In this document: one piece after another, positions 1 to 11,133 of the stretch
Layout: the number at the start of each line of letters is the position of its first letter
Numbering within the stretch: position 1 is the stretch's first letter
NCBI GenBank assembly: GCA_904063045.1
Contig: CAJFCJ010000023.1
Span: 821,995 to 885,994, forward strand
Length of the DNA stretch: 64,000 nucleotides
Reading direction: 5' to 3'
From: Dimorphilus gyrociliatus
Lineage: Eukaryota; Annelida; Polychaeta; Dinophilidae
Translations under genes and position numbers: made by a program
The notes under the pieces: model-generated
What the model was told of the DNA's origin: nothing
Seen by the model: the letters and a program-made list of their open reading frames with translations, nothing else
The model's database searches: none

Positions 1-309
1 CGAAACGTGTGTGTTTGGCAAGTCAAGTTGTGTAATTTTCTGCATTGACACGTGCTGTCATACGCATACAATATATTATTTCAATTGCTAGTTTCCACTC
101 AGCCAAAGCTCTATTTCCACACTCTGCCCTCCCTTACTTTTATTTTTCCATCTTTACTTCTCTCTCTCTCTCTCTTATAGCTCTACAGTTTCGTCCCTAG
201 GCTTCAAATATAATACGAGATTTCTATATTTTTCTCTTCATTTCCCTTATTTATTTTCCTTTTTTTTAGTTTGTATTTAGTTAATTAATGTGATTGTAAA
301 AATCGACAG
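1..309 (+). other. intron or upstream part of the first gene
   Basis: No coding segment is seen here. The stretch is pyrimidine-rich with a short (TC)n run near 160-176 and ends in a CAG acceptor at 307-309. The reading frame of the next exon meets a stop at 297-299, so coding starts after it and earlier exons lie outside the window. Confidence 0.5.
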
Positions 310-1068
310 AAGAACCTTCTTCTACACCTCAAGAAAAGATCAAACCGCCTATGATAAGGCAGATGTCTGGAGCCGAGATTGCTTTCAACTTAAAAGATGA
401 GAAAGGGGATGTCGTCCCTGTAGAAATAGATGGCATAGAAGAGGAAGTTTGCGAAAGGACGCCAACACCAGAGAAGAAAGTCTCCATACAGCAAAGGGTA
501 TTAAAAGCCAGAAATTCCGAACAGCAAATGTCAATTATTGCGGTAAGGCTCGTTGCTGTAGCAACGAATTATAAGCATAAAAATCTAAATGAGATAATTC
601 ATAAATGAATGGCGAGAGACTATAAAGTAAGAAACGCTTATATAGGAGAGTGAATGATGCAGATGGTCCAGGCACACAGAAGCTAGAGTAGGGAGCTAGG
701 AAAAGAGGTTGAGGGAAGAAGGGGTAGAGTGATTTTCGGCTATATAGGCCAAACACTTCTAGTATTACATTGATCAAAAGATCATGTAGAAATAAGCTAA
801 ATTCGTCAAATAACGTGAGCAATTTCTTTGTGAAGAGGAAGAAAAAAGGAAAAATTCTTCTCTATTATTAAGTTTGAAAAAAACGATTGAAAAGAAGAAA
901 GAACTACGAAAGTCAAAAGTATATGATCTCGAAAGACAAGCTCAATATACAGGGATAGAAAAGAGATAGTCTAGTCCAAATGGACAGTTAAGTTTGAGAA
1001 GTGAAAATGGGGCAAAGAGCTAGATAGATAGATAGATAGATAGATGGATCGTTGGATATAGAAACACC

Positions 1069-1114
<46 letters not shown>

Positions 1115-1910
1115 AAGAGTGAAAGAGACAGATATATATACAGGCAGACAGAAAACAACGAATGTGCTTTATGAAGCTCTAGTAAATCAGTCCAATATCA
1201 GAGGGAGAAAATGTTAAATAAAAAAATTTCTGTTCGATTGGCATAGAATAAATTCGAATGACTCAGAATGTTATAGCCGAACCGGAAAGACTTTGTAAAA
1301 TAACTTAGAAAGAGATAAAATTGAAGGCATTTGTTAATTCAATCTTAATTATATCTCATTGAGTATAAACGAATACGATTAAGTCCAAAAGGCGACAAAG
1401 ACTGCTTCCTAACTCAATGAATCAATGTAGAAATAAAGGTATATATTATATTAATATATATAATAGTTCAAGGGACATAGTACGCTTGGAGAGAGAGAAT
1501 TATTAAGAGACAGACAGGCAGAGGGATAACAAATGTGCAAGTATGCAGATGCTGTATATATGAGTGCGTGTGGGAGAGATAGAAGAAGAAAGACAGATAC
1601 GAGAGGCTATGAGACAAAGACAGCAGAAAGAAAAGTTGATATGATCATTGATCTGCAGGAATACTTTACAGAGCAACGCCTAATTAAGCTTACGAATATT
1701 AAGAGTTTAATGAAACATTACTCTTCTAATTAACTTGATATGCTTCTTACATTTATTTTTTACTAGGCATCGAGAGAAAATAGAAAACAGGAGTGGGTCG
1801 AGTTGCTAGACGAGCATGCGCAGATTGTTAATGAAGTTAATTGCCTAGAGGGCGTTGGCGATAAAGAAAATATAAATGGGCCGTCAGATGGTGCTGCGCA
1901 GATATCTTGA
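310..1910 (+). CDS. 3' end of an unrecognised coiled-coil gene with KEN box (partial)
   Basis: Two exons are visible, 310-542 and 1767-1910. The acceptor is CAG at 307-309, the donor is GCG|GTAAGG, and the next acceptor is TTTTTTACTAG; the join is phase 0. Together they give about 125 residues ending at TGA 1908-1910. The protein is highly charged. It carries RTPTPEKK, which contains the CDK consensus S/T-P-x-K. A helical segment (QQRVLKARNSEQQ, then NRKQEWVELLDEHAQ) looks coiled-coil, and near the C-terminus DKENINGP contains a KEN box. CDK sites plus a KEN box are typical of proteins phosphorylated in mitosis and destroyed by the anaphase-promoting complex; assigning that role here is inference. 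I do not recognise the family. The N-terminal part lies outside the window. Confidence 0.6.
1021..1110. repeat. (GATA)n followed by (GA)n microsatellites
   Basis: A (TAGA)n tract at about 1021-1045 is followed after 25 bases by about 20 GA units at 1071-1110. Both lie inside the intron of the first gene. Confidence 0.9.
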
Positions 1911-4049
1911 AACTCCCAACGACTCTAGACCTCTGTACTTTTAGTGCCTTGTCTAGCAAGGTTCTGGAGTTGCTAAAAGCACTTGTCTTAATTTGTGACA
2001 TTCCAGATATCGTTCTCGTGTTTTTTCAACTGACACTCATTAAGTCTAGGTGCTGACTGGAATAGCGCTGTTAATATCATCATAAACCTATAAAAACAAC
2101 ATTTACAACAAAGAAACAAACAAAAGAAAGAAACAAACAAATAAACAAATAGGCAAGCAGGCAAACAACAAATTACAAAAAAAACAACACAAAATAATAA
2201 TAATAATAACAATAAATCAAACAACAGTAATAACGTTATTAATCATTATGATAATAGCAAGTCAATCTCCTTTCATCTATTCAAATGATCAACAAAATCT
2301 ATTAATACAAATGTTCATATGTTCTTTATAATGAATGCTATTTAATTGTTGTACTTTGCTCCTCTTTATGCAAAGTCTATATGACAAAAAGAATATAACA
2401 TACTCCGATACTGTATGGGCCAACCAATGAAATCGTTCCATACGAAAAAGCCACTAGTTGATCTCATTTGTCTGTCACTCTGTCCGCCCGCCTGTCTATA
2501 GGTCTCTTTCTGTCTGTTTGTCTGTCTGTCTGTGTGTGTGTGTGCGTGTGTGTGTGTGTGTGAGTATGTGTCTCCTTACTCATCTCTATTCGTTATCTAG
2601 CTCACTCTCCTCAGTTTCCCGGTCGTTTCGCTGTTCGATCGGTCTATTAGCTTTACTTGTTGAAAAAAAAAGTCTCTCCGCCAATAAAGGCGTTACAAAA
2701 GATTTCTAAGAAGATTGTCTTCTTGTGTAATTAAACGGTTAATCTGCTTATTTAGCTAAGGCTAGTGTTTAATCGACAAAGCGATTGTCAGCATTATTTA
2801 TGATTTTGTGCTCAACTTTTTTGGCTTACTAGCATTTTGAGAAAGAGGCGGAGAGATAGAAAGAGAAAAAAGGAGGAATTAAGAGGCAGGAAGAAAGGAT
2901 GAAAAGTGGGCAAAGCTGTTTTAGGTTGAAATTTTGAAACAAGTTGTCTAGGTGAATGGAAAATATCAATATTACCCCATCGATAGTTAGTGCTCAATTA
3001 CAGTCTTTACCTTGTACGGATGACCCCTCTCTCTGTCTGTCTGTCTGTCTCTCTTTCTTTCTATCTTTTTCTTTCTCTCTCTTTCGTTTGCTTCCAAATG
3101 GAACTATTCTTTTTGTTGGAGAGAATCAATGTGATATATAGCCGATATCAAACCTTCTACTCGACGATAACTTTCTTATGTAGCCTTATAAAATAATCAT
3201 AGCTATTCTCTCTAGGTCAATGAAAATACTATACAGACTAGCGGGCCTACATCTTTTAAAGAATAGGATCGATTACCCTTATAGAATAATTTTCTTTTTT
3301 TGAAAGGGCAAGAATTGATCGTTTTTCGACGTTAGCAACGCCAGATATACGCACTACCGATTATTAATGCTAATTTTATAGTGTACGATAGTAATTTATC
3401 CAAAGTAAATCTACAGATACCTTGCCGCTAATATGGAAATTAGATAGGACACTGTGTCCTTTAACGGGGACGAGCCTGATCGGGGTCATTTTTTCGATTA
3501 AGCTATTATTTGCCTTTAGCCTGTTGGCTTGGAAGTTGGATAACAATTGTCAAATGATATCCCTGCAACCTTTAGTTATATCGTTGCAATTTGTCCATAA
3601 TTTAAGAAGCTTTCTTCTTCGGGCTGGCTGCGAGGGAAGCCAACGAAAGCTAGTCTATAATTATCGTAGTAGTGAAGGAGTAATCTAAATGGTTGGAGAT
3701 GAAAATAATAAAAAAAGGGTATTAGAAAAGAGAGAATAAGAAGAGGACGAACAACGGCAATGATGTTGACGACGTTTTGGGGGTTATGGGGGCGGTGGGG
3801 GAGGAAGAAAAGAACGTAGAACAATTATTAGATGTTTATATTAAATAGTTACAAAAGAAGACAGAAATGATGAAAATATATCAAATAGTTAAAGAATAAT
3901 AACTGATTTAGTTAATTTTCGTTTCCTCTTTTATATAATTCTATAATAAATTTGCTGTTGTTACTGATGTAGTTATTTAACTGCTGCTGCCGCTGTTATT
4001 AATATTATTATTATCATTATTATAATATCATTATCATTATCGTTGTCGT
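1911..4049. other. intergenic stretch
   Basis: It holds the presumed 3' UTR of the first gene, CAAA-rich low-complexity sequence at 2100-2210, a TCTG/TG repeat at 2512-2562 and trinucleotide (ATT/ATC) repeats at 3990-4045. A moderately GC-rich stretch at 3420-3690 is open in one frame but has neither a convincing start nor splice signals. No gene is supported. Confidence 0.5.
2512..2562. repeat. (TCTG)n/(TG)n microsatellite
   Basis: A TCTG run grades into a GT run with one interruption. The apparent cysteine- and valine-rich ORF across it is a repeat artefact. Confidence 0.9.
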
Positions 4050-4980
4050 TTAGACATTACACGCGTTAATACTGCTATCTTCTTCGCTCACTGCAAAGAT
4101 TATCTTCTCCAAGTGTTCACTGTCAGAAATAAGTTCTAAAATATTGAGTAAGGTGACCTTATCCGCTTTGATAAAGGTGTCTAGCTCTTCTAAATTCAAT
4201 TTTGTAAGCAAGCTATGGGCATGATTGGCATAAGCAGTTGTTAAACTCCTTCGTATTTTGTTAGACAGTCCGGATTGAATGGCTTCGGTTGGGAGCTCGT
4301 TTAGAAATTCATCAATTGCGTTCTTTGGTAGGACGGGAATATTGATCTCTTTTATTCTTTCGATATCACTCAACCGATTCTTAGTGTTAAAATGAGCTTC
4401 GTTCGGTTTGTGCTCCTCGTTAGAGCAGTCCACCAAGGCAAATGATCCCAGAAGACTAGTGTTAACAATGCAGTCCTTCTTTAATACTGTCCACGAAAAG
4501 TTTTCTTCGCTGGCTATCTGCCAGTTGGGTTTGGAGGCGAATTGGTGTTTCGAATGGATAAGCTTCAGAGGTCCAATAGGAGAAATTGGTAAGGAGAAGA
4601 TGGCTTTAGTTAATTGCGTTTCATTTGTAGTAAGATATATTTGAAAGATGGGAGAGACAAGTTCTCCAAAGTTCGGAGCATCCTTAATATTCCAACTGAG
4701 AATTAAAACAATTGAACAATTTCTTGTAACTGAATTCTGCGGAATAAAAACTTTAACGTTATAGTCATCGAAAATTAATTTTCCTCCTTCGGGCGTCACT
4801 CTGAACTTTTTAAACAATCTCGATTTGGACATTTCTTGAAAGAGTTTTTTGTTTATAGATAAGGCTGTTTCTAGTTTATTCTCTTCTTTAATTGGTGGCA
4901 GTCTGGCACTTTCAGAAAGGCTTATCTTTGGTAAGGCAGAGGGTCTGAGAACTGGAAAGGTTAAAGGTCTGGAAACTGGA
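4050..4980 (-). CDS. ZU5-domain protein, 3' terminal exon
   Basis: This exon encodes about 309 residues and ends at TAA 4050-4052. The frame stays open upstream of the first ATG (4832) to a good acceptor, TTACAAGGATTTCAG, at 4981-4982, so the exon probably starts at 4980 in phase 2 and at least one 5' exon is missing. From the ATG, residues 12-130 resemble a ZU5 domain: VTPEGGKLIFDDYNV with VFIPQNSV, a SPIFQIYL strand and a later GPLKL strand. ZU5 beta-sandwiches occur in ankyrins, UNC5 netrin receptors, PIDD and ZO-1, where they mediate protein contacts. After a linker, the last 90 residues are helical (IDEFLNELPTEAIQSGL onwards) and could be a death-fold, but I cannot identify one. No membrane segment is visible. 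The acidic N-terminal extension is proline-rich. Alternative: it could be spliced to the coiled-coil gene just upstream. Confidence 0.6.
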
Positions 4981-5364
4981 CTGAAATCCTTGTAAAGGCA
5001 TAGACGAAGGATATAAACAACACATTTTCTTTTTTTTCATTAACTTATCCTTTATAGGAGAAAAAAAAAGAAAAGAAATGATAGAAGAAAATGAAAAATA
5101 GACAAAAATCTTTTATTTTCTTGATCGGGCTGGCAAGCAGGAGGGATTTAGTTGATTAAAAGCTTTCATAGCCCTTCTGAAAGAACTTATAAGTATATTT
5201 TAGAGCCTGTTCAGGACTAATAATCCAATAATGAAGGGTAGAAGTTGAACGTTGTTAAATTAGCCAGGCGAATGTCTTATCCTTTTTATCATATAGATCC
5301 GTGTCAATTGTACACCTAAAGGAGGCTCAAAAGGGAGAGGTGATAGATAGACGAAAGGGGGAAG

Positions 5365-5397
<33 letters not shown>

Positions 5398-5573
5398 CGT
5401 TAAAGAAAATGGAAATATAGTCCAAGCAATGAATTATATATATTAGTTATATATAGTATAAGAATATAATATATATATATATATATATTACTAATATATA
5501 TATAATTCCAAGTAAGGTTAATAAAGAAAATATAAAACTTTTCTAAATAAAATAGTAATTGAATATTCTTTCG
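4981..5573. other. short gap between two minus-strand genes
   Basis: It contains the acceptor and intron upstream of the ZU5 exon, a (GA)n tract near 5370-5398 and a (TA)n tract near 5462-5488. No coding signal is seen. Confidence 0.5.
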
Positions 5574-5978
5574 TCATGCCTTTGTTTGTAGTCTTATGGC
5601 GGTCAAAGAATCTGTTTCAGAGTCATTTGAAGTGATACTAGTTGAAGCCCTGCTTTTCTTTGCATACGTTTGTCTTTCTAATAAACTTTTGTTCACCTCT
5701 TTTAATTGTCCAATCAAATTCTTCTGCCTAGTATCCTGCTGTTTCAACTCTTGATTCTCTTTAACAATCTCTTCAAACATGCTAATCATTTGCTCGACCT
5801 CGCAATCTGCAACATTCAACAATTGACCTAATTTTGTCTTAACATTTTTAATTTTCCTAGCAGCAGAGATGGTTTTTTGCAATGATCTAATTGTCTTATC
5901 AAATGTGGCATCAGAAGGCAGATTCAAGAGCTGTTTAACAGCGCCGATTTCGGCTTGTCGTATCGAGTTCTCGTCCAT
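5574..5978 (-). CDS. small coiled-coil protein, unrecognised
   Basis: A single open frame encodes 134 residues, from an ATG in good context (GGAATATGG) at 5978 to TGA at 5574. The sequence is hydrophilic and predominantly helical. Residues 20-60 contain regularly spaced leucines and isoleucines with lysines, and residues 65-105 read as a heptad coil (VEQMISMFEEIVKENQELK, then LIGQLKEVNKSLLER). The tail is rich in serine and threonine. There is no signal peptide, no membrane segment and no cysteine cluster, so a cytosolic or nuclear structural or adaptor role is likely by inference. I do not recognise the family. It lies about 600 bases upstream of the ZU5 exon on the same strand. A phase-2 donor-like GTATGC inside the frame could in principle join the two, but the natural-looking C-terminus favours a separate gene. 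Confidence 0.6.
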   Translation of the reverse strand: MDENSIRQAEIGAVKQLLNLPSDATFDKTIRSLQKTISAARKIKNVKTKLGQLLNVADCEVEQMISMFEEIVKENQELKQQDTRQKNLIGQLKEVNKSLLERQTYAKKSRASTSITSNDSETDSLTAIRLQTKA

Positions 5979-7381
5979 ATTCCAACTGGCGTAGCAACCG
6001 TCTATAGCGCTGCTGCTTTCTCTCTATAGAGATTATTGAACGTTGTGTTTGCATTCATATTATTATTCGCGTAATTTTTTATTTGGAGCAAATCTTGCTT
6101 GAATGTAAATATGTTCGTTGTATTTTGACTAGATCTTTATTGAGTGTAGTGTAATTTGGTCGACTATTTTATATGTTTACTGTAAAAAATACTGTATTAA
6201 TAAGCAAATTCGCTTACTCTATCATTTTAATGATTATCTTTTAGCAAATAGCCGACTCCTAGCCTTGCCATTTTCAAACAAGAATCCTTTCTAGCCCTTA
6301 ATAATCCCTTCCTATATCGCCAATAAACAAGTAGGCTACTTTTCCATGCTCTTCGTCTTCCGCCTCCCTCGTTCTTCTTCTCGTTGCGACAATCCTCCTT
6401 ACACCACTTTCTATTTCATTTTTGCCTTTTTATTTTATAAACAGACTTGTTTATCTTGCTTGAATTCATTTGACAGCTATATATTAGCCCAATAAAAATA
6501 TGGTAGACCTACATAAGAATTCTTCGTAAGACTAAACAGCAGCAACAAGATAAGAGAGAGAGAGAGAGAGAGAGAGAACATTGGTATTTCCTTCTCAGCT
6601 CTTCCTTTTCCCTTTTCGTTAATTTCGTTTTCAATATGTACTGAAGTTTCATAAGAGTTAATTTAATAAAAGACCAATCAGCAATTATTGACTTAATTAA
6701 CCGAGCAAATTTCGTCTAATAAACAGAGTGAAATGACATTTCACCTTTCTTTCCTTCTTCTATTGATTAAAATTCTTTCTTTTGCGTTTACTTTTGCATT
6801 TCAATTAACATTCCTTTACTCAACCGCTTTATTGACGGCGTTAACTCTTTCATACCCCTCGTCTTTAAAATTTGTTTCTTTTACACTTTTTTTTACCTCC
6901 TTCTCTCCCTCTACCCAATAATTCACTCATTCATTCATTCATTTAATTCTTTCTTTTTCCTGTCGAATTATTTGTCTCAATTCTTTTCATTTTCTTTTTA
7001 GTTTCCTAAATCTTAGGCTCTCTATACATTCTATTAATGCAATTAAAAATACAAACTTTATGCTTTTCCTCTTTTTTTCGGCTTTTACAACAAAGATGGC
7101 GTTAACGTAGAGGAAAGCGGTTTCTTTTATCTTTGCCATTGCATACGTCAATGTTTTTATCATTTCTTAACACATAGATTAGCTCTGTGAACATAACAAT
7201 TTAATCGGCTTAATCAATTTAAAATCAGCCTATTTTCCTCTTCTTAAATTACTTGACTACAAATAGAACAACTGATAAAATAATTATTACAGCTAACATC
7301 CAGCTAAGACGATAGAGGTCTCTAGATGGCATTATCAACTTTGTTAAACGATGAAAAAAAGAAAGAGGAAAATATGAACAT

Positions 7382-7414
<33 letters not shown>

Positions 7415-7985
7415 GAGAAAGAGAGAGTAGAATGTGTGGATTGCACCAGGGAGTTTATCGAGAGAAAAAAAAGATTAAAAGTGAGACAAAAGAGGGGGTG
7501 GGAGACAAATAGAGGTAACATGATAAGAAGATCAGGAATTCTTTTTAGTGAGAGAGGGGAGAGAAAATAAGCAATGAGGATGAAGATGAAGACGAAGACG
7601 AAGAAGAAGCAAAGTGAAACGTAGAAATAGAGAAAGAGAAAAAAAATGGGACAAGGCAAAAGGAAAAGGGAGAATAGGAGACATATAGAAAAGGGGGAAA
7701 GAGATGATTTCTAGAAAAAATGATGCTAGAAAATAAGACAAAACGTCGACATGACAGCAAGATGAATAAAAGAGAAAGAATGCTTTAGTTTGCTTATAGA
7801 ATCGAATTGAAATATTTATTTGAGTTATAATTAAATATTTGATGATAGGAGTGTATTTTGATCGATTAGGCGTCGCAAATGTGTCGTATAATTTAAATAT
7901 AATGAAACTAATGTCGATATTACCCACGCCCTTGATGTAAAATTCAAAAGTCTCCTCTATGCTGTTGACCCTTGAAGATGTACAG
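5979..7985. other. intergenic, low complexity
   Basis: It holds the presumed promoter of the coiled-coil gene, (GA)n tracts at about 6553-6576 and 7382-7406, and purine-rich sequence at 7340-7700. The large minus-strand frames over 7249-7760 translate to Phe/Ser/Leu runs and are repeat artefacts. Confidence 0.5.
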
Positions 7986-8153
7986 TTAATTAGCCATTTG
8001 TCTCTTCTTGGTATTTTTAGCAGGCAGGTTGTAAAATTTAATTGAACCAATAATTATTAATCTACAGTTCCTTTTATCATTTTCCCAATCGAATCGCAAA
8101 TAGTCAACTCTGTTAACTTGAAAAGCCTCGCTCAATGCCACCTTCCCCGCCAC
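7986..8153 (-). CDS. candidate terminal exon of an unassigned minus-strand gene
   Basis: A pyrimidine-rich acceptor (CTATATCTTTCGCAATCAATTCAAG) ends at 8154. After it the frame is open for 55 residues to TAA 7986-7988. The translation begins VAGKVALSEAFQVNRVDYLR and is followed by FDWENDKRN, with balanced composition unlike the surrounding low-complexity DNA; the first 40 bases are clearly GC-richer. No upstream exon, family or donor can be assigned. A further open segment in another frame follows at about 7840-7975. It may be a real exon, a gene relic, or chance. Confidence 0.25.
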   Translation of the reverse strand: MAGKVALSEAFQVNRVDYLRFDWENDKRNCRLIIIGSIKFYNLPAKNTKKRQMAN

Positions 8154-9166
8154 CTTGAATTGATTGCGAAAGATATAGAGAAAGATGAATAGAATGAGTG
8201 TTACTTTCTTGAGGCTGTTTCAATAAAAGTTTGTGGTTTTTAACAATAATTCTCTATAAGCTGCTGCTGCTAACTGGAAAAAGTAAAAAGTCAACTTTAA
8301 ACAATAGAGAGAAACTGTTAAAGAAGGTAAGAAGGTTGGTGTTGAAGGAGGAAAAAAGAAAAGAACAAAAAGAACAAAAAAGCTGTGGAAGGCTGATAAA
8401 GAGTAAGCGTGTGAAAATGGAAAAGAGATATGTTGCATAATTTAAAACTTATTCATTCCATGGGATGGATTATGATTACAAGGGGAAATATAAAGGATTT
8501 TAAGGGGCAAACAAATCGAATATGTATCCCTGTGTATGTGTGCATTTTACATATATTTGTATACTAGAATGAAAGAACTAATGATTGATTGAATGAATGA
8601 ATAACGAGTGGATGAATAGATAAATTTATACACAGTATATACGCTATATTCATTCACATTTCAATATATAGAAATATTAATATAAACAAATGAATAAATA
8701 AACAAATGAACATTTAAAAGAGTTAGTTACAAAAAGAAGAATATCAATTTGTAGGGAAGGGACGTAAGGAGGAAAGAGAATGGTAAAATAGATATAGATT
8801 GATAGATAGATAGATTGATAGAAAGACGGAGAGAAGGAAAGAAGGAAAGAAAAAATTATATCAAAAGATTCGTGCTCTTTCACTGGAATGAATGTTTGTA
8901 ATTCATAATTTTCCTTTGGCTAAATTATATTGGAATCAGGAAAAGATAAGGATGAAACTGTAGTAAATAACACGGATTACTAGCGGCTATGCTTTAAAGG
9001 CAAACGATTAATATAAAGAGTAGCCTACGCCTACATGACGTCTGTTTTAGCGTCTCTAGAGGGATACTTGCCAACGGGATGTGGCATCATTCTTCTCACT
9101 TGAACCTCTTTTACTTTCTACTTTAAAGGGCGCAGAATCAAATTTGCATAAATTTACAGAGACGAG
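8154..9166. other. intergenic
   Basis: Mostly purine-rich repeats, with (GATA)-like runs near 8790-8830. No coding signal was found. Confidence 0.45.
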
Positions 9167-9196
9167 CCAATCAGGTACTTTTTGCTACGACGTCAT
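9167..9196 (+). promoter_or_regulatory. CCAAT box and CRE-like site upstream of the peptide gene
   Basis: GAGCCAATCAG (CCAAT at 9167-9171) and CGACGTCATT (9188-9197) lie 50-80 bases upstream of the ATG at 9245. Both match common promoter elements: NF-Y and CREB/ATF. No TATA box is obvious. Function is inferred. Confidence 0.4.
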
Positions 9197-9244
9197 TTGT
9201 TGCAAACGTTTTGGCAAACGGACTTTAACCGACAAATCGCCAAC

Positions 9245-9777
9245 ATGAAGTTTGTTTTTCTAATTGTATTAATACTTATTCCTCTAAGTGACGCTTCTTT
9301 CTTCGATTTACCACAAGAAAATGGTAAGTTTTTCGAATCTCTTGAATAAACAAACTGTGTTTTGTGCAATAGTTTTCGTTCATCTTGTTTCTCATTTTTT
9401 TTCTTTCTTTATTTCTTTCTTTCTTCCTTCGTTTGCTTCGTTGCTTCCTTTTTTTCCTTCTCCCCTTCCCCTTCCCCCTTCCCCCATACCTGCCCCCTTC
9501 CCTCCTTGTCCACTCCTCGTGGTCCTTTGTTCCTATTGACACTTTCACATATCACCATCAAAAAGAAAACTAAAAACATTTAATACTATACTAGAAAAAG
9601 GTCTGACATTTGTCTACTTTTAATCTAAATACTATAGATGAAAAGTTACTGAATTGGGATACTTACGCTCGTCGTCCCCTTCAAAAAAAGAGTTCCGTTT
9701 CGTGGCTCTTGGCGGCCACATTGAAAATGTGCGAGAAACAGCCGGAAAAATGTGACGGAATGATTGGAAGGGACTAA
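9245..9777 (+). CDS. small secreted peptide precursor
   Basis: Two exons, 9245-9323 and 9638-9777, join in phase 1 (GAAAATG|GTAAGT donor, ACTATAG acceptor). They encode 72 residues ending at TAA 9775-9777. Residues 1-18 form a textbook signal peptide (MKFVFLIVLILIPLSDAS). The remaining ~54 residues contain two dibasic sites, RR at 38-39 and KK at 43-44, and two cysteines, 58 and 65, spaced C-x6-C near the C-terminus. This layout fits a neuropeptide or peptide-hormone precursor whose disulfide-looped C-terminal peptide is released after KK. I do not recognise the family: it is not an obvious allatostatin C, elevenin or vasotocin. The last residues (GMIGRD) give no amidation signal. A CCAAT box and a CRE-like site sit just upstream. 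Confidence 0.65.
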
Positions 9778-11101
9778 AAGAAATAATCTATCGCCGTTTT
9801 TTCGTCTATTTCTTTAGTCTGTTGTTTTTATTTTCTTCTTCATCTTCTTCTTCTAGTCCTTCTACTTGTAGTTCTTCTTCGTCTTCTTCTTCTTCTTCTT
9901 CTTTATGGTTTTTTTCCCCACAATGAACTTGTGTTAAGGAAGATAAAAAAAATGGAAGCGATAAAAGTAAAAAGGTGAAGAAAAAAAGATGACAATTATT
10001 GATTATTTAGTTGATAATTCATTTATGATTTGTGGAGATTTACTATTGTTTTTCTTAGTTTTCTTGTTGCATTTTCATGTATATCTTTGATTGTTTTTTG
10101 TTTCGCAGACAAAAAATAAAACAAGTAAGATTTGTTGTCAGAAAAGAGTACTACTATAATAAATATACGGAAGATAACGACATACTCTATATAGTCTATC
10201 TTCTGCAATACTACTCTACTTTCAATTAGATGTTTCATTAACAACGCAAAGATCGAATGGTCAGAAAATTTTATTATAACATTGTTGGGAAAGGAATATT
10301 ACTAAACATCTGTTGAATAGAGAGAAGACTAAGAGAGGCGGAAGGATGACAGATATACAATATGACTATTAGTAGATAATGTAGTGAAAGTAGTCGCCTT
10401 ATCAACAACAATAACAATTACGATGATAGTTATAGTAGTGTTGGTTATTACAATTAGTACTATCAGTTGTTGTTATTGTTGTGATAGTAGTAATAGTGGT
10501 AGTAGCAGTAGTAGTAGTAGTAGTAGTTTTTAAATGAATCGATAATAAGACACGTAAGAAATATTTATTTTCTTTTGTATCATTTCTTCTCATTTCCAAT
10601 CAATGTTAGTTAATTAATTGAAAACTTTTTCGACCTAGTTTTTTTGTAAAACTTAATCAAAAAAAAAATGATTCATAAACACCAATTGGAATGTCAGATT
10701 TCATTGCATTGTATTCTATAATTCTAAATGGTTCGCAGCAAAATATTTGATATATATATATATATAGATATATATATATATATATCATAATTCTATATTC
10801 ATATATATTATTTCTATGAAATAGCTTCATTTTTCGTTTGCTAACTAACGCCATAGTTTTAATATTGAATTTTTCATATGTTGAAAGAAGGAAAAAAAAT
10901 TCTCCTCTGCCATTTTACTTCTTTTTTTTTCGTTCCTCTAAACAACAATGAAGAAAGCTGACGGAGAAATTTTTTTCACAGACTTGTGTGGAGAAAGAGA
11001 AAGTAGCGCAAGATAGAGATCGAGCAGATAGCAAAGCCAAAAAAATTATATATACATACACACACACACATATATAAATATATATATACATATACATATA
11101 T

Positions 11102-11133
<32 letters not shown>

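Noticed and set aside
7249-7760. Several minus-strand ORFs of 71-136 codons
   Set aside because: They translate purine-repeat DNA into Phe/Ser/Leu runs, with no start context, domains or splice logic.
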